A program made the translations under genes and the position numbers. Below the pieces are notes generated by a model. It was not told the DNA's origin and ran no database searches. It worked only from the letters and a program-made list of their open reading frames with translations. Below, one piece after another: positions 8,399 through 16,455 of a stretch of 43,940 nt of DNA. Within the stretch, counting starts at the first letter, position 1; each line of letters opens with the position of its first letter. This DNA comes from an uncultured Lachnospiraceae bacterium (lineage in GTDB: Bacteria; Bacillota; Clostridia; Lachnospirales; Lachnospiraceae), in the NCBI GenBank assembly GCA_949740535.1, contig CATJHO010000132.1, positions 1 through 43,940 on the forward strand, in the 5' to 3' direction.

Positions 8399-8427
8399 TT
8401 GTGTTTCTGTGGAAAATAAATTATAAT
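8399..8427 (+). promoter_or_regulatory. Promoter for the small membrane protein gene
   Basis: -35 TTGTGT (8399-8404) and a perfect -10 TATAAT (8422-8427) with a 17-base spacer, 40 bases upstream of the ATG at 8467. The same ATTATAAT block also offers a minus-strand TATAAT (8420-8425) with a poor -35. Confidence 0.55.
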
Positions 8428-8466
8428 GATTCCGATATTCAAATTTGCGAAGGTAAAAAAGCAGTC

Positions 8467-8670
8467 ATGGGAAAGAAACAGCAGAAAAAGTTCAGCCTTG
8501 GCATCGGCCTGATGGCAGGCGTTATTACAGATGGTTATCTTCGTCTTATCAGTGGAGACGAAGGAAACCTTCTTGTACACATGATCGTATTTCTTGGGAG
8601 TGCCTTGATCGTCTCCGGAACAGCCTATGGACTTTTCTCTTTATGGAATATAATTTTCCGGAAGAAATAA
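8467..8670 (+). CDS. Small membrane protein of unknown function (67 aa)
   Basis: A short ORF starting MGKKQQKKFSLGIGLMAG. The N-terminus is basic, followed by a hydrophobic glycine-rich segment (about 10-28) and a second hydrophobic segment (about 36-62) ending in IIFRKK, so a two-helix inner-membrane protein is likely. The frame is open 22 codons further upstream, but the promoter at 8399-8427 makes the internal ATG the better start; GAAGG is 13 bases away, a weak site. No family recognised. It stands alone on the plus strand between two minus-strand operons and shares the hairpin at 8711-8742 downstream. Confidence 0.6.
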   Translation: MGKKQQKKFSLGIGLMAGVITDGYLRLISGDEGNLLVHMIVFLGSALIVSGTAYGLFSLWNIIFRKK

Positions 8671-8710
8671 GCAGTGGGAACACTTTTCCGAAATGGGAGT
8701 AAGATAATAA

Positions 8711-8742
8711 ACCGGGGCTGTTGCAGCTGCAGCAGCCCCGGT
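8711..8742 (-). terminator. Terminator of ilvN-ilvC
   Basis: ACCGGGGCTG (8711-8720) pairs with CAGCCCCGGT (8733-8742), and the inside (TGCAGCTGCA) is itself palindromic, so the stem can extend to about 15 bp. On the minus strand it is followed by TTTATTATC, fitting termination of ilvC; the plus side has no T run. Confidence 0.7.
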
Positions 8743-8819
8743 ACAGCGGATCCCTAAACTAAACCCGCACTCTTCCATTCTTGTCAAAATACTAGTACTG
8801 CCTTGCGGAAATAACGGTA

Positions 8820-9857
<1,038 letters not shown>

Positions 9858-9898
9858 TTATATATCTAAAGGTTCATCGCCTAAAGTATCGTTTTTCA

Positions 9899-10432
9899 TC
9901 AGCTGAAATCGTAGTCCATCAGCTGTCCGTCCTCATCGTACATCTTCACGTCAAAAGTGCCTCTGGACAGCCCTGTGATTCCCGTTCTTGCAAGCTCCAG
10001 AATCTCATAGCCGCTCAGCAGATCAATAAAAGCATCGGTCTTGGACTGATTTCCCGTCAGCTCAATCAGCAGGGACTCCCTGGACACGTCCACAATCTTG
10101 GCACGGAAAATATTGGCCACGGAAATAATGGACTGACGGTTCTCCTCATTGACCTTCAGCTTAATCATAATCAGTTCCCGGCAGATTGAACTATCCGGCT
10201 CCAGACGCTTTATATCTATGACATCCACCAGCTTGTTTAACTGCTTTTCAATCTGCTCCAGAATAATCCGATCGCCCTTTGCCACCACTGTGGCGCGGGA
10301 ATACCTGGGATCCGCCGTCACGCCTACGGTCAGACTGTCAATATTATAGCCCCGCCGGCTGAACAGACCTGCAATCCGGCTCAAAACGCCGGAGGTATTG
10401 TCAACCAACATAGAAAAAACAACTTTTCTCAT
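9899..10432 (-). CDS. ilvN: Acetolactate synthase small (regulatory) subunit
   Basis: This 177-residue protein has an N-terminal ACT domain (SMLVDNTSGVLSRIAGLFSR, then GYNIDSLTVG) that binds valine for feedback control, and a C-terminal domain that activates the catalytic subunit IlvB. The start is the ATG at 10432, which has AGAGG eight bases upstream; an in-frame GTG nine bases earlier overlaps that site. IlvB is not encoded beside it, an unusual split. The mRNA has an about 165-base leader from the promoter at 10609-10637 that contains a structured repeat. Confidence 0.96.
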   Translation of the reverse strand: MRKVVFSMLVDNTSGVLSRIAGLFSRRGYNIDSLTVGVTADPRYSRATVVAKGDRIILEQIEKQLNKLVDVIDIKRLEPDSSICRELIMIKLKVNEENRQSIISVANIFRAKIVDVSRESLLIELTGNQSKTDAFIDLLSGYEILELARTGITGLSRGTFDVKMYDEDGQLMDYDFS

Positions 10433-10451
10433 GTATTTCACCTCTTATTTT

Positions 10452-10553
10452 AGTTCCGCAGTCCCCTGCCAAGCTCCCCTGTAGCAGAAGCATTTCCGGT
10501 CGTTTGATCCCGTCCGTAAATCCTTCCGGGGCTGTATCCGGGGCCTGCTGTTT
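10452..10553 (-). repeat. Structured intergenic element, family 1, copy A (ilvN leader)
   Basis: A 102-bp element whose ends (plus strand) read AGTTCCGCAG and CTGCTGTTT. Near copies lie at 41232-41332 and 41343-41442. In mRNA orientation the ends pair (GCAGGCCCC with GGGGACTGC, one mismatch) and an inner block folds as a long stem (GGAAGGATTTACGG with CCGGAAATGCTTCT). The 3' end reads CTGCGGAACT and stands exactly 6 bases before the ilvN Shine-Dalgarno. A fragment of a second unit (GCAGGGGACTGCGGAGCT in mRNA sense) lies upstream at about 10565-10582, about 113 bases away. Confidence 0.75.
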
Positions 10554-10608
10554 AAAACCTTTTTAGCTCCGCAGTCCCCTGCACTCAGCCAGGCGCCGCA
10601 CTTTTTTA

Positions 10609-10637
10609 ATTTTAGCAAGTTCTCGAAGTCTTGTCAA
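10609..10637 (-). promoter_or_regulatory. Promoter for ilvN-ilvC
   Basis: Minus-strand -35 TTGACA (10632-10637, perfect) and -10 TAAAAT (10609-10614), 17-base spacer, placed immediately after the stop of the ABC ATPase gene. It makes ilvNC independent of the ABC importer operon and gives a leader of about 165 bases. Confidence 0.8.
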
Positions 10638-10641
10638 TCCA

Positions 10642-11436
10642 TCAGGTGAGCATCATCCGGTCATTGGCGAAGGCTCCGCCGCTGGCCTGTTCAAATTTGG
10701 CCAGAAGATCCGCAACTTTCAGTTTTTTCTTCTCCTCACCGGACACATCGTAAATGATATTTCCCTCATACATCATAATCAGGCGGTTTCCATGGGCAAT
10801 AGCGTCCTTCATGTTGTGGGTTATCATAAGCGTTGTCAGATGGTCCCGCATCACAATACGCTCGGTGACGTCCAGCACCTTGGCTGCCGTCTTGGGATCC
10901 AGCGCGGCTGTATGCTCATCCAGCAGTAACAGTTTCGGCTTCTTCAGGGTTGCCATAAGAAGTGTCAGGGCCTGCCGCTGGCCACCGGAGAGAAGTCCCA
11001 CTTTGCTGGTCATGCGCTCCTCCAATCCCAGCTCCAGAACCTTCAGCTTCTCATGATAGGCTTCCCGCTCCGCCCTGGTAATGCCGGACTTCAGAAAACG
11101 AAAGGTTCCTCTTCTGGAAGCCAGCGCCAGGTTCTCCTGAATCTGCATGTTGGCCGCCGTCCCAATCATGGGATCCTGAAACACACGGCCCAGATAGGCG
11201 GCCCGCTTATGCTCCGGCAGCCTTGTCACATCCACACCGCCGATGAAAATCTTTCCCTCATCCACCGGCCACACGCCCGCGGTTGCATTGAGCATTGTGG
11301 ACTTTCCGGCACCGTTTCCGCCGATCACTGTAACAAAATCCCCTTCGTTAAGCTCCAAAGAGAGATCCTGAAGGGCTGTCTTTTCATTTACAGTACCTAC
11401 ATTAAAAGTCTTCCAGATATGTTCTATCTTAAGCAT
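10642..11436 (-). CDS. ABC importer ATP-binding protein (TrpZ-like, COG1101 type)
   Basis: This 264-residue ATPase powers the importer encoded with the next two genes. Walker A is GGNGAGKST, the signature LSGGQRQAL and Walker B KLLLLDEHTAALDP. The family tends to have DEH where other ABC ATPases have DEP, as seen here. It overlaps the permease gene by 8 bases, so translation is coupled. The ATG at 11436 has GGGGAGG eight bases upstream; an in-frame GTG further up overlaps that site. By analogy with streptococcal TrpXYZ the substrate may be tryptophan or another amino acid, but this family has members of unknown specificity. Confidence 0.88.
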   Translation of the reverse strand: MLKIEHIWKTFNVGTVNEKTALQDLSLELNEGDFVTVIGGNGAGKSTMLNATAGVWPVDEGKIFIGGVDVTRLPEHKRAAYLGRVFQDPMIGTAANMQIQENLALASRRGTFRFLKSGITRAEREAYHEKLKVLELGLEERMTSKVGLLSGGQRQALTLLMATLKKPKLLLLDEHTAALDPKTAAKVLDVTERIVMRDHLTTLMITHNMKDAIAHGNRLIMMYEGNIIYDVSGEEKKKLKVADLLAKFEQASGGAFANDRMMLT

Positions 11437-12358
11437 GGGATGCACCTCCCCTTTTTACCGGCTTTGCAAAATACTTTGCCTTCAGATACGGAATAGCAAG
11501 GAAAATCGTAACAATCACCGCAGCTATCAGCTTCAGATCATTTGTATCCAGTCCAAACTTCATTACGATCTGCAGTACAAAATAGTAAATGATCGATCCA
11601 AGGACCACAGAAAAAAGCTTAAAGGCAAAATTCCCGCGGATCTTTCCAAATACCACCTGGCCGATGATAACCGCCGCCAGGCCGATTACAATGGCGCCGC
11701 GTCCCATATTTACATCCGCAAATCCCTGATACTGTGCAAACAGGCCGCTGGAAAGAGCCACAATTCCGTTGGACAGCACCAGACCCAGAATCTTACTGGT
11801 ATTTGTGTTGATTCCCTGGGCGCGGGACATATGTTCATTACAGCCCGTGGCCCGGATGGAACAGCCCAGCTCTGTTCCAAAAAACCAGTACAAAACCGCA
11901 ATCAGGCAGATAACAAAAATTACGGTCACAAAAATCGGATTCTGATAAAAAGGCACATCCCTCACCCAGCGCAGGGAAACCAGCAGATCGTACTGATCCA
12001 CACCGATAGACTGATTGGCCCTTCCTCCCATAATCCGCAGATTCACGGAATAAAGCCCCAGCTGAGTCAAAATACCAGCCAGGATTGCCGGAATTCCCAT
12101 AACCGTATGTAAAATTCCTGTTGCCAGCCCCGCAAGCATCCCGGCACCCACTGCCACAAGCAGGGAAAAGCCAGCCGAATGCCCCTGCAGCATCAGCATC
12201 ACGCAGACAGCCCCTCCGGTAGCCATGGTTCCGTCCACAGTCAGGTCTGCCAGATCCAAAACCTTATAGGTGATATAGACGCCAATGGCCATAATACCCC
12301 AGATAAGCCCCTGGGCACAGGCTCCCGGCAGAGTGTTCAAAAACTTGATAATCTCCAT
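11429..12358 (-). CDS. ABC importer permease (TrpY-like, COG4120 type)
   Basis: This 309-residue membrane protein has about eight to nine hydrophobic segments. It resembles the branched-chain-type (LivH-like) permease branch: DLTVDGTMATGGAV near the N-terminus and GRGAIVIGLAAVIIG further on are characteristic. It partners the ATPase downstream (8-base overlap) and the lipoprotein upstream. The ATG at 12358 has AGGAGG five bases away and gives the usual MEII..LPG start; the frame is open 13 codons earlier without a ribosome site. Its leader has a terminator and the CTGCGGAACT motif seen at two other genes. Confidence 0.88.
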   Translation of the reverse strand: MEIIKFLNTLPGACAQGLIWGIMAIGVYITYKVLDLADLTVDGTMATGGAVCVMLMLQGHSAGFSLLVAVGAGMLAGLATGILHTVMGIPAILAGILTQLGLYSVNLRIMGGRANQSIGVDQYDLLVSLRWVRDVPFYQNPIFVTVIFVICLIAVLYWFFGTELGCSIRATGCNEHMSRAQGINTNTSKILGLVLSNGIVALSSGLFAQYQGFADVNMGRGAIVIGLAAVIIGQVVFGKIRGNFAFKLFSVVLGSIIYYFVLQIVMKFGLDTNDLKLIAAVIVTIFLAIPYLKAKYFAKPVKRGGASHA

Positions 12359-12375
12359 GATAACCTCCTCATTCC

Positions 12376-12418
12376 AGTTCCGCAGTTTCCCATCCATACA
12401 TCCATATACAGCTCCGCA
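12376..12418 (-). repeat. Two copies of the TGCGGARCTG motif upstream of the permease
   Basis: In gene orientation TGCGGAGCTG (around 12410-12418) and CTGCGGAACT (around 12376-12385) occur 34 bases apart, and the second stands 6 bases before AGGAGG, the same spacing as in the structured elements before ilvN and the sugar ABC ATPase. The full about 100-bp element is not present here. Confidence 0.5.
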
Positions 12419-12479
12419 TCCGGCCGCCGAAACAGTTGTCTGTAAAGAGATCTATCCCAGGATGGAACACTGCTTTTCC

Positions 12480-12499
12480 TGTCCCTCTAAAAAGGGACA
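12480..12499. other. Small hairpin in the intercistronic leader
   Basis: TGTCCCT (12480-12486) pairs with AGGGACA (12493-12499) around a six-base loop CTAAAA. It lies just beyond the internal terminator in the substrate-binding protein to permease gap. It may stabilise the 5' end of a processed transcript; no T run follows. Confidence 0.45.
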
Positions 12500-12519
12500 C
12501 AACTTTCATAATTATAACA

Positions 12520-12558
12520 AAAAGCGGGAAAAAAGGAAAGTTCTTTTTTCCCGCTTTT
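12520..12558 (-). terminator. Intercistronic terminator within the ABC importer operon
   Basis: AAAAGCGGGAAAAAA (12520-12534) pairs perfectly with TTTTTTCCCGCTTTT (12544-12558), a 15-bp stem. The tail on the minus strand is TGTTATAATT. It follows the substrate-binding protein gene by 27 bases. No clear second promoter was seen before the permease, so partial read-through would give more binding protein than permease and ATPase, as in many importers. Confidence 0.8.
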
Positions 12559-12584
12559 GTTAAATTCTGAGATTTCCAGTCTAT

Positions 12585-13634
12585 TTACTCTGTTCCCTCA
12601 ATCACTTCATAGTCATCCGGGATGGTAATTCCAAGAGACTCACAAAGCTGTGCATTGTATTTCTTGGTAAACTGAGGTGCATACTCAATGGGCATCTCTG
12701 CCACATTGGCTTCGCCCGTCAGAATCTTTGCAGCCATCTTACCGGTGGCAGCACCCAGGTCATAATAGCTGATGGACAGGGTTGCAACGCCGCATCCTGC
12801 ACAGATACCTTCTTCTCCTACCACAACAGGCATTTTGGCCGGCTCACAGATATTGCGGATCACTTCTGTATTGTTTGCCGCCGTGTTATCTGTGGGGATA
12901 TAGAGCACATCATTCTCATCCACGGCAGTCTGTGTAACTGATGACAGATCGTTGGAATCTGCAAAGGAATACTGCTTGCAGGTATATCCCAGCTCCTCCA
13001 GGTAACCCTGAACGGTATCTACCTGATATTGGGAATTGGCCTCTGCGGAACAGTATACCAGGCCTACATTCTCTGCATCCGGAAACAGGTCCTTGAGCAT
13101 CTGAGCCTGCTGATCCAGAGGAGCCAGATCGGAAGTACCGGAAATATTGGTGCCCACCGTTCCCTTAAAGTCTTTGATATTCAACGCCACGCCGTACTCC
13201 GTAACGGATGTTCCCAGAATCGGAATGGTGCCGGTTCCTGCCTGAGCTGCCTGCAGGGCCGGAGTTGCATTGGCAAGAATCAGATCTACCTCATCGGATA
13301 CAAACTGATTGACAATGGTAGAACAGTTTGCCGGATCGCCGGAAGCATTCTGCTCATCAAAGGTTACCTGATCGCCCAGCGCTTCCTTCAGTGCATCCTT
13401 AAATCCTTCCGTGGCCGCATCCAGTGCATCATGCTGCACCAGCTGGCAGATACCTACCACATATTCAGCATCCCCTGCCGGAGCGTCTGTCTCTGCCTCT
13501 GCTCCAGCCTCTTCCCCGGAAGCGCCTTCCTGTGCCTCGGAAGGCGCTTCGGTCTGCCCGCCGCTCTTACCGCCGCATGCTGCCACAGAACACGTCATAG
13601 CCAGCACCAGCATCAATGCCATTAACTTTTTCAT
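12585..13634 (-). CDS. ABC importer substrate-binding lipoprotein (TrpX-like, COG2984 type)
   Basis: This 349-residue protein has a lipoprotein signal peptide with lipobox VAAC at Cys20, an acidic Glu/Ala-rich linker to about residue 57, and a periplasmic-binding-protein fold (YVVGICQLVQHDALDAA, ILANATPALQAA, GLVYCSAEANS, VVVGEEGICAGC). It would be anchored outside the membrane and deliver substrate to the permease. The family includes streptococcal TrpX; specificity here is unproven. It is the first gene of the operon, with a near-consensus promoter at 13731-13759 and AGGAGG eight bases before the ATG. Confidence 0.92.
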   Translation of the reverse strand: MKKLMALMLVLAMTCSVAACGGKSGGQTEAPSEAQEGASGEEAGAEAETDAPAGDAEYVVGICQLVQHDALDAATEGFKDALKEALGDQVTFDEQNASGDPANCSTIVNQFVSDEVDLILANATPALQAAQAGTGTIPILGTSVTEYGVALNIKDFKGTVGTNISGTSDLAPLDQQAQMLKDLFPDAENVGLVYCSAEANSQYQVDTVQGYLEELGYTCKQYSFADSNDLSSVTQTAVDENDVLYIPTDNTAANNTEVIRNICEPAKMPVVVGEEGICAGCGVATLSISYYDLGAATGKMAAKILTGEANVAEMPIEYAPQFTKKYNAQLCESLGITIPDDYEVIEGTE

Positions 13635-13688
13635 AGTTCATTCCTCCTAACAATCGCTGTTATGTATCACATGGCTTCCACTTTTCCA

Positions 13689-13702
13689 CCACAACGCTGT
13701 GG
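13689..13702. promoter_or_regulatory. Palindrome in the leader of the ABC importer operon
   Basis: CCACAACGCTGTGG, a 5-bp inverted repeat (CCACA/TGTGG), lies 29 bases downstream of the -10 in the untranslated leader. It could be an operator or a small RNA hairpin. No regulator is identifiable from it. Confidence 0.3.
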
Positions 13703-13730
13703 CGCGTTAAAGCATCAATCCACCTTAGCA

Positions 13731-13759
13731 ATTGTATACCAAGAAAATCCGTTTGTCAA
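13731..13759 (-). promoter_or_regulatory. Strong promoter for the ABC importer operon
   Basis: Minus-strand -35 TTGACA (13754-13759, perfect) and -10 TACAAT (13731-13736) with a 17-base spacer, about 97 bases upstream of the substrate-binding protein start. Confidence 0.85.
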
Positions 13760-13824
13760 TCCATGAAAGAAAATTTTTATTTTCAAAGGCAGGGCAGCTT
13801 TTCAGCTTTTCACTCCCCGGACCA

Positions 13825-14343
13825 CTACAGCTTCACGGTGCCAAGGGGAATCTTATCCTCGCTCCAGGCAGGATAATACATCAGGGTCAGCTCCCCGGCG
13901 CCCTCCTGTACCTCCACATAATAAATCAGATCCATCTGCGTCTTACCCGGAAGAATAGGAGATACCTTGTTGTAAATTCCGCTTGTATTTCCCGTGGGAT
14001 CATATCCGGGAACAGACAGAATCCGCCCCACATCCCGATAATCCGCTCCATTTACCGTGATCAGATACCCAAAGTCTCCATTATATGCCACACTGCTCAG
14101 ATTCTCCAGTCGGAAATCCATCCGGTAGAACACATATCCTTCCTCTGCCTGTTCCTCATTTCCGGCTATCTCCACATGCCTGCCCGCATATTCACAGCCA
14201 AGATATTCCGGCTGCAGCCAAGATCTCAGACTGTAGGAAGCATCCTTCCTGGCGTCCTTCGCCACAAGACACACCCCCAGAAGATAAAAAGTGGAAATAC
14301 CCAGAAGAATCACGCCTGTTACAATTTTAACAGCCTTACGCAT
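13825..14343 (-). CDS. Membrane-anchored extracytoplasmic protein of unknown function
   Basis: A 172-residue protein beginning MRKAVKIVTGVILLGISTFY, a single N-terminal membrane segment or uncleaved signal. The rest is a beta-rich domain (FYRMDFRLENLSSVAYNGD, LPGKTQMDLIYYVEV) resembling the DUF4352-like immunoglobulin-type domains of Gram-positive exported proteins. The ATG overlaps the end of the preceding gene by 8 bases, indicating coupled translation with the zinc-ribbon protein, which carries a related-looking outer domain. An upstream open frame exists but is the shadow of that gene. Function unknown. Confidence 0.7.
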   Translation of the reverse strand: MRKAVKIVTGVILLGISTFYLLGVCLVAKDARKDASYSLRSWLQPEYLGCEYAGRHVEIAGNEEQAEEGYVFYRMDFRLENLSSVAYNGDFGYLITVNGADYRDVGRILSVPGYDPTGNTSGIYNKVSPILPGKTQMDLIYYVEVQEGAGELTLMYYPAWSEDKIPLGTVKL

Positions 14344-15211
14344 CTGCCTGCCCTCCCAAATCCATTTCCTCCAGATGCACCTCAATGGAGTGAATGGTCT
14401 GAATAAATACGAGATCCTCATCCACCCGCTCTTCCAGAAAGAGGGTAATATCCTGTACTTCCCCATCCACCCAGAAAAACAGACAGCCCTCTGCCTCACT
14501 GCTCATACAGAGGGAGTAAGATTCAAACAGGGGAAAATCACGTGGTATCCCGCCCTCCCAGTCAATCTCATAGGTGGGCACCTGCTTATAATAACTGCCG
14601 CTGCAGCTGATATAAGTATCCGAAAGACGGTTTTTATCCGCCCATTCCCCATCGCTCTCTCCCCGGAGCTTTACCACAGCCAGCTTCTTTCCTTCCGGAA
14701 AATCCGGGTAGGTTTTCCTGCCCTCGTCCACTGCCCATGCCTCCACTACGGTAAGCTTCATCCCCTGCAGGGAAAATGTCTCGCCTAAGGCGTGGCTTTC
14801 CCTGTCTGTCCGGGCTTCCACCACTTCCTCCTGCAGCTTCTCCTTCTGTTTTTTCTGATACATCACGGAAAACGCAGTGCCGCCCGCCATAACCGCCAGA
14901 AAGACAGCCAGGGACACCAGGAGAAAGATGGTGCTTCCACGGCTGCTCTTCTTCCGCTCATCTACATGGATATACACAGGCGCCGCAGTTTCTGCAGCTT
15001 TTGGCTGCTGGTTCTGCCAGGGCTGTCCGGCTTCCATATTGTTGTACCCCGGCTGTCCGCCGCCGGTATGGCGGTATCCATTGTCATACTGCTCATGGTA
15101 CTGCTGATGCTGCTCCTCCGCCGTCTCCTTTTTGTTGTAGCAGCCACATTTAGGACAGATGCCGTAATATTTCTCATAATCAAAGTTTTTGCCGCAGCTG
15201 TAACATTTCAT
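14336..15211 (-). CDS. Zinc-ribbon membrane protein with extracytoplasmic domain
   Basis: This 291-residue protein starts with a four-cysteine zinc ribbon (Cys3, Cys6, Cys19, Cys22), then a Gln/Gly/Tyr-rich linker (about 30-78), one transmembrane helix (about 93-117), a short coiled segment rich in Lys and Glu, and an outer beta-type domain (about 135-285) with LGETFSLQGMKLTVVEAW, similar in style to DUF4352. The architecture places a zinc ribbon in the cytosol and a folded domain outside. It is co-transcribed with the glyoxalase-fold gene upstream (24-base gap) and the coupled gene downstream. Role unknown; envelope sensing is a guess. Confidence 0.75.
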   Translation of the reverse strand: MKCYSCGKNFDYEKYYGICPKCGCYNKKETAEEQHQQYHEQYDNGYRHTGGGQPGYNNMEAGQPWQNQQPKAAETAAPVYIHVDERKKSSRGSTIFLLVSLAVFLAVMAGGTAFSVMYQKKQKEKLQEEVVEARTDRESHALGETFSLQGMKLTVVEAWAVDEGRKTYPDFPEGKKLAVVKLRGESDGEWADKNRLSDTYISCSGSYYKQVPTYEIDWEGGIPRDFPLFESYSLCMSSEAEGCLFFWVDGEVQDITLFLEERVDEDLVFIQTIHSIEVHLEEMDLGGQADA

Positions 15212-15235
15212 AACGCCTTCCTGCTTTCTTCCAGT

Positions 15236-15607
15236 CTATCTTCTTGGAACAATTTCAATCCAGTATCCGTCCGGATCTGCAATAAAATAGATCCCCATGC
15301 CTTTATTTTCATAACAGATACAGTCCATCTCCTGGTGTTTCGTATGAGCGGCAGCCAGATCGTCTGTGGTGAATGCCAGATGGATCTCATTGTCTCCCAG
15401 ATCGTAGTGATCCTTCTCCCAGTCCCTAAGCCAGGTAAGCTCCAGCTGAAAACCGGTCTGTCCGTCAGTGAGATACACCAGAATAAAGCTGCCATCCCCC
15501 GCTTCCTTTCTGCGGGCCTCCTTAAGTCCCAGAGCTTCTTCGTAGAAGCGGATCGACCGCTCCAGATTCTTTACATTGAAATTATAATGGGCAAATTGAA
15601 AGTTCAT
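15236..15607 (-). CDS. VOC/glyoxalase-fold protein
   Basis: A 123-residue vicinal-oxygen-chelate protein with two beta-alpha-beta-beta-beta halves: HYNFNVKNLERSIRFYEEALGL at the start, and FIADPDGYWIEIV near the end, as in lactoylglutathione lyase (glyoxalase I). Likely metal ligands are His5, Glu (QLELTWL), His (EIHLAF) and the final Glu (WIEIV). It may detoxify methylglyoxal or act on another substrate; the family is broad. AAGGAGG sits six to seven bases before the chosen ATG; upstream in-frame sequence lacks a site. Confidence 0.88.
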   Translation of the reverse strand: MNFQFAHYNFNVKNLERSIRFYEEALGLKEARRKEAGDGSFILVYLTDGQTGFQLELTWLRDWEKDHYDLGDNEIHLAFTTDDLAAAHTKHQEMDCICYENKGMGIYFIADPDGYWIEIVPRR

Positions 15608-15720
15608 GGCTTTCCTCCTTCTTTCCTCATAGTTTTTCATATAGTTTCCAGAATACAGACTCCCAGTCCTTACACCTCTCCCGCCTCCCAAAAGGCAGAT
15701 TGTCTCTTGACAACGTCCCT

Positions 15721-16425
15721 CTACTGGAAAAATGTCTCTCCACAGTTTTGGATCGGTACAATAAAAGCCCCATCCGGATGATCCGGATGTTCCATAAGCC
15801 AGCGCTCAATAATCGAATAGTCCTCCCAGCAGTGCATGGGATAAATGCGCGCTTTGCCGTCCCTTGGAGCTGTCAGGGACAGGAAATAATCAAATCCCAG
15901 CGAATACTCTTCCTGTCTGGGATCCAGCGGGAGAAATGCCGCATCCACGCGCAGTCCCCGAAGAGGTTCTATATATTTTTGAAAGTTCTGCTCCATCTGC
16001 CGGTTCCAGCTCTCAGGCTCTCCGATCCAGCGCCAGTCGTTCAGATCCCCTGCGTGGTAAATGGTTTTTCCCTCCGTCTTCACCAAAAACGCCACACCTT
16101 CATCCGTGGATCTCAGGGTCTGAATCTGCAGCCCATCCTGCTCCCGGCTTTCTCCCGCTTTCAGGCGCAGGGTCCGGGAACGGAGCTTCTCCGGCACCCT
16201 GGATTCCCAGATATCTCTGGACAGGACAAAACAGATATCCTCCCGCTCTTCTGCCAGACGGAAAATATCCGGATTAAAATGATCCGGATGACGGTGGCTG
16301 GCAAAGACATAAAGCCTTTTCCCATGAGAGAATTTGGGCAGACGGCCCTGATAATAATCAAACAGCAGCATACTCTGGGTAAGCTCCACAAAAAAGCCGC
16401 TGTGTCCGATGTATGTGATCTGCAT
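15721..16425 (-). CDS. MBL-fold metal-dependent hydrolase (UlaG-like)
   Basis: A 234-residue metallo-beta-lactamase-fold protein. The metal motif HRHPDH is at 44-49 (His44, His46, Asp48, His49) with IYHAGDLN supplying a further ligand, and MHCWED near the C-terminus. Such small proteins act as phosphodiesterases, lactonases or other hydrolases; the substrate cannot be read. The ATG at 16425 is chosen because GAGGAAA lies at good distance; two earlier in-frame ATGs (16446, 16455) lack ribosome sites. It follows gpsA closely, separated by a long hairpin. Confidence 0.85.
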   Translation of the reverse strand: MQITYIGHSGFFVELTQSMLLFDYYQGRLPKFSHGKRLYVFASHRHPDHFNPDIFRLAEEREDICFVLSRDIWESRVPEKLRSRTLRLKAGESREQDGLQIQTLRSTDEGVAFLVKTEGKTIYHAGDLNDWRWIGEPESWNRQMEQNFQKYIEPLRGLRVDAAFLPLDPRQEEYSLGFDYFLSLTAPRDGKARIYPMHCWEDYSIIERWLMEHPDHPDGAFIVPIQNCGETFFQ

Positions 16426-16455
16426 GCTGGTTTCCTCTTTTTCCATTAAATCCAT

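Noticed and set aside
8242-8580. Minus-strand open frame of 112 codons around the orphan terminator
   Set aside because: It runs through the terminator stem and T run and overlaps the plus-strand small gene; better seen as an RNA-coding or non-coding region.
10404-10493. A possible leader peptide in the ilvN leader starting Met-Leu-Leu-Leu, suggesting Leu attenuation
   Set aside because: It has no ribosome-binding site, runs through the ilvN start in another frame, and the equivalent place in copies B and C has ATA instead of ATG. No antiterminator/terminator pair was seen.
10442-10641. T-box or known amino acid riboswitch upstream of ilvN
   Set aside because: The T-box sequence (AGGGTGGAACCGCG) and an antiterminator/terminator pair are absent; the structured repeat does not match a riboswitch class I can recall.
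14792-15781. Plus-strand open frame of 329 codons over the zinc-ribbon and VOC genes
   Set aside because: Spans two well-supported minus-strand genes, with no ribosome site or domain.
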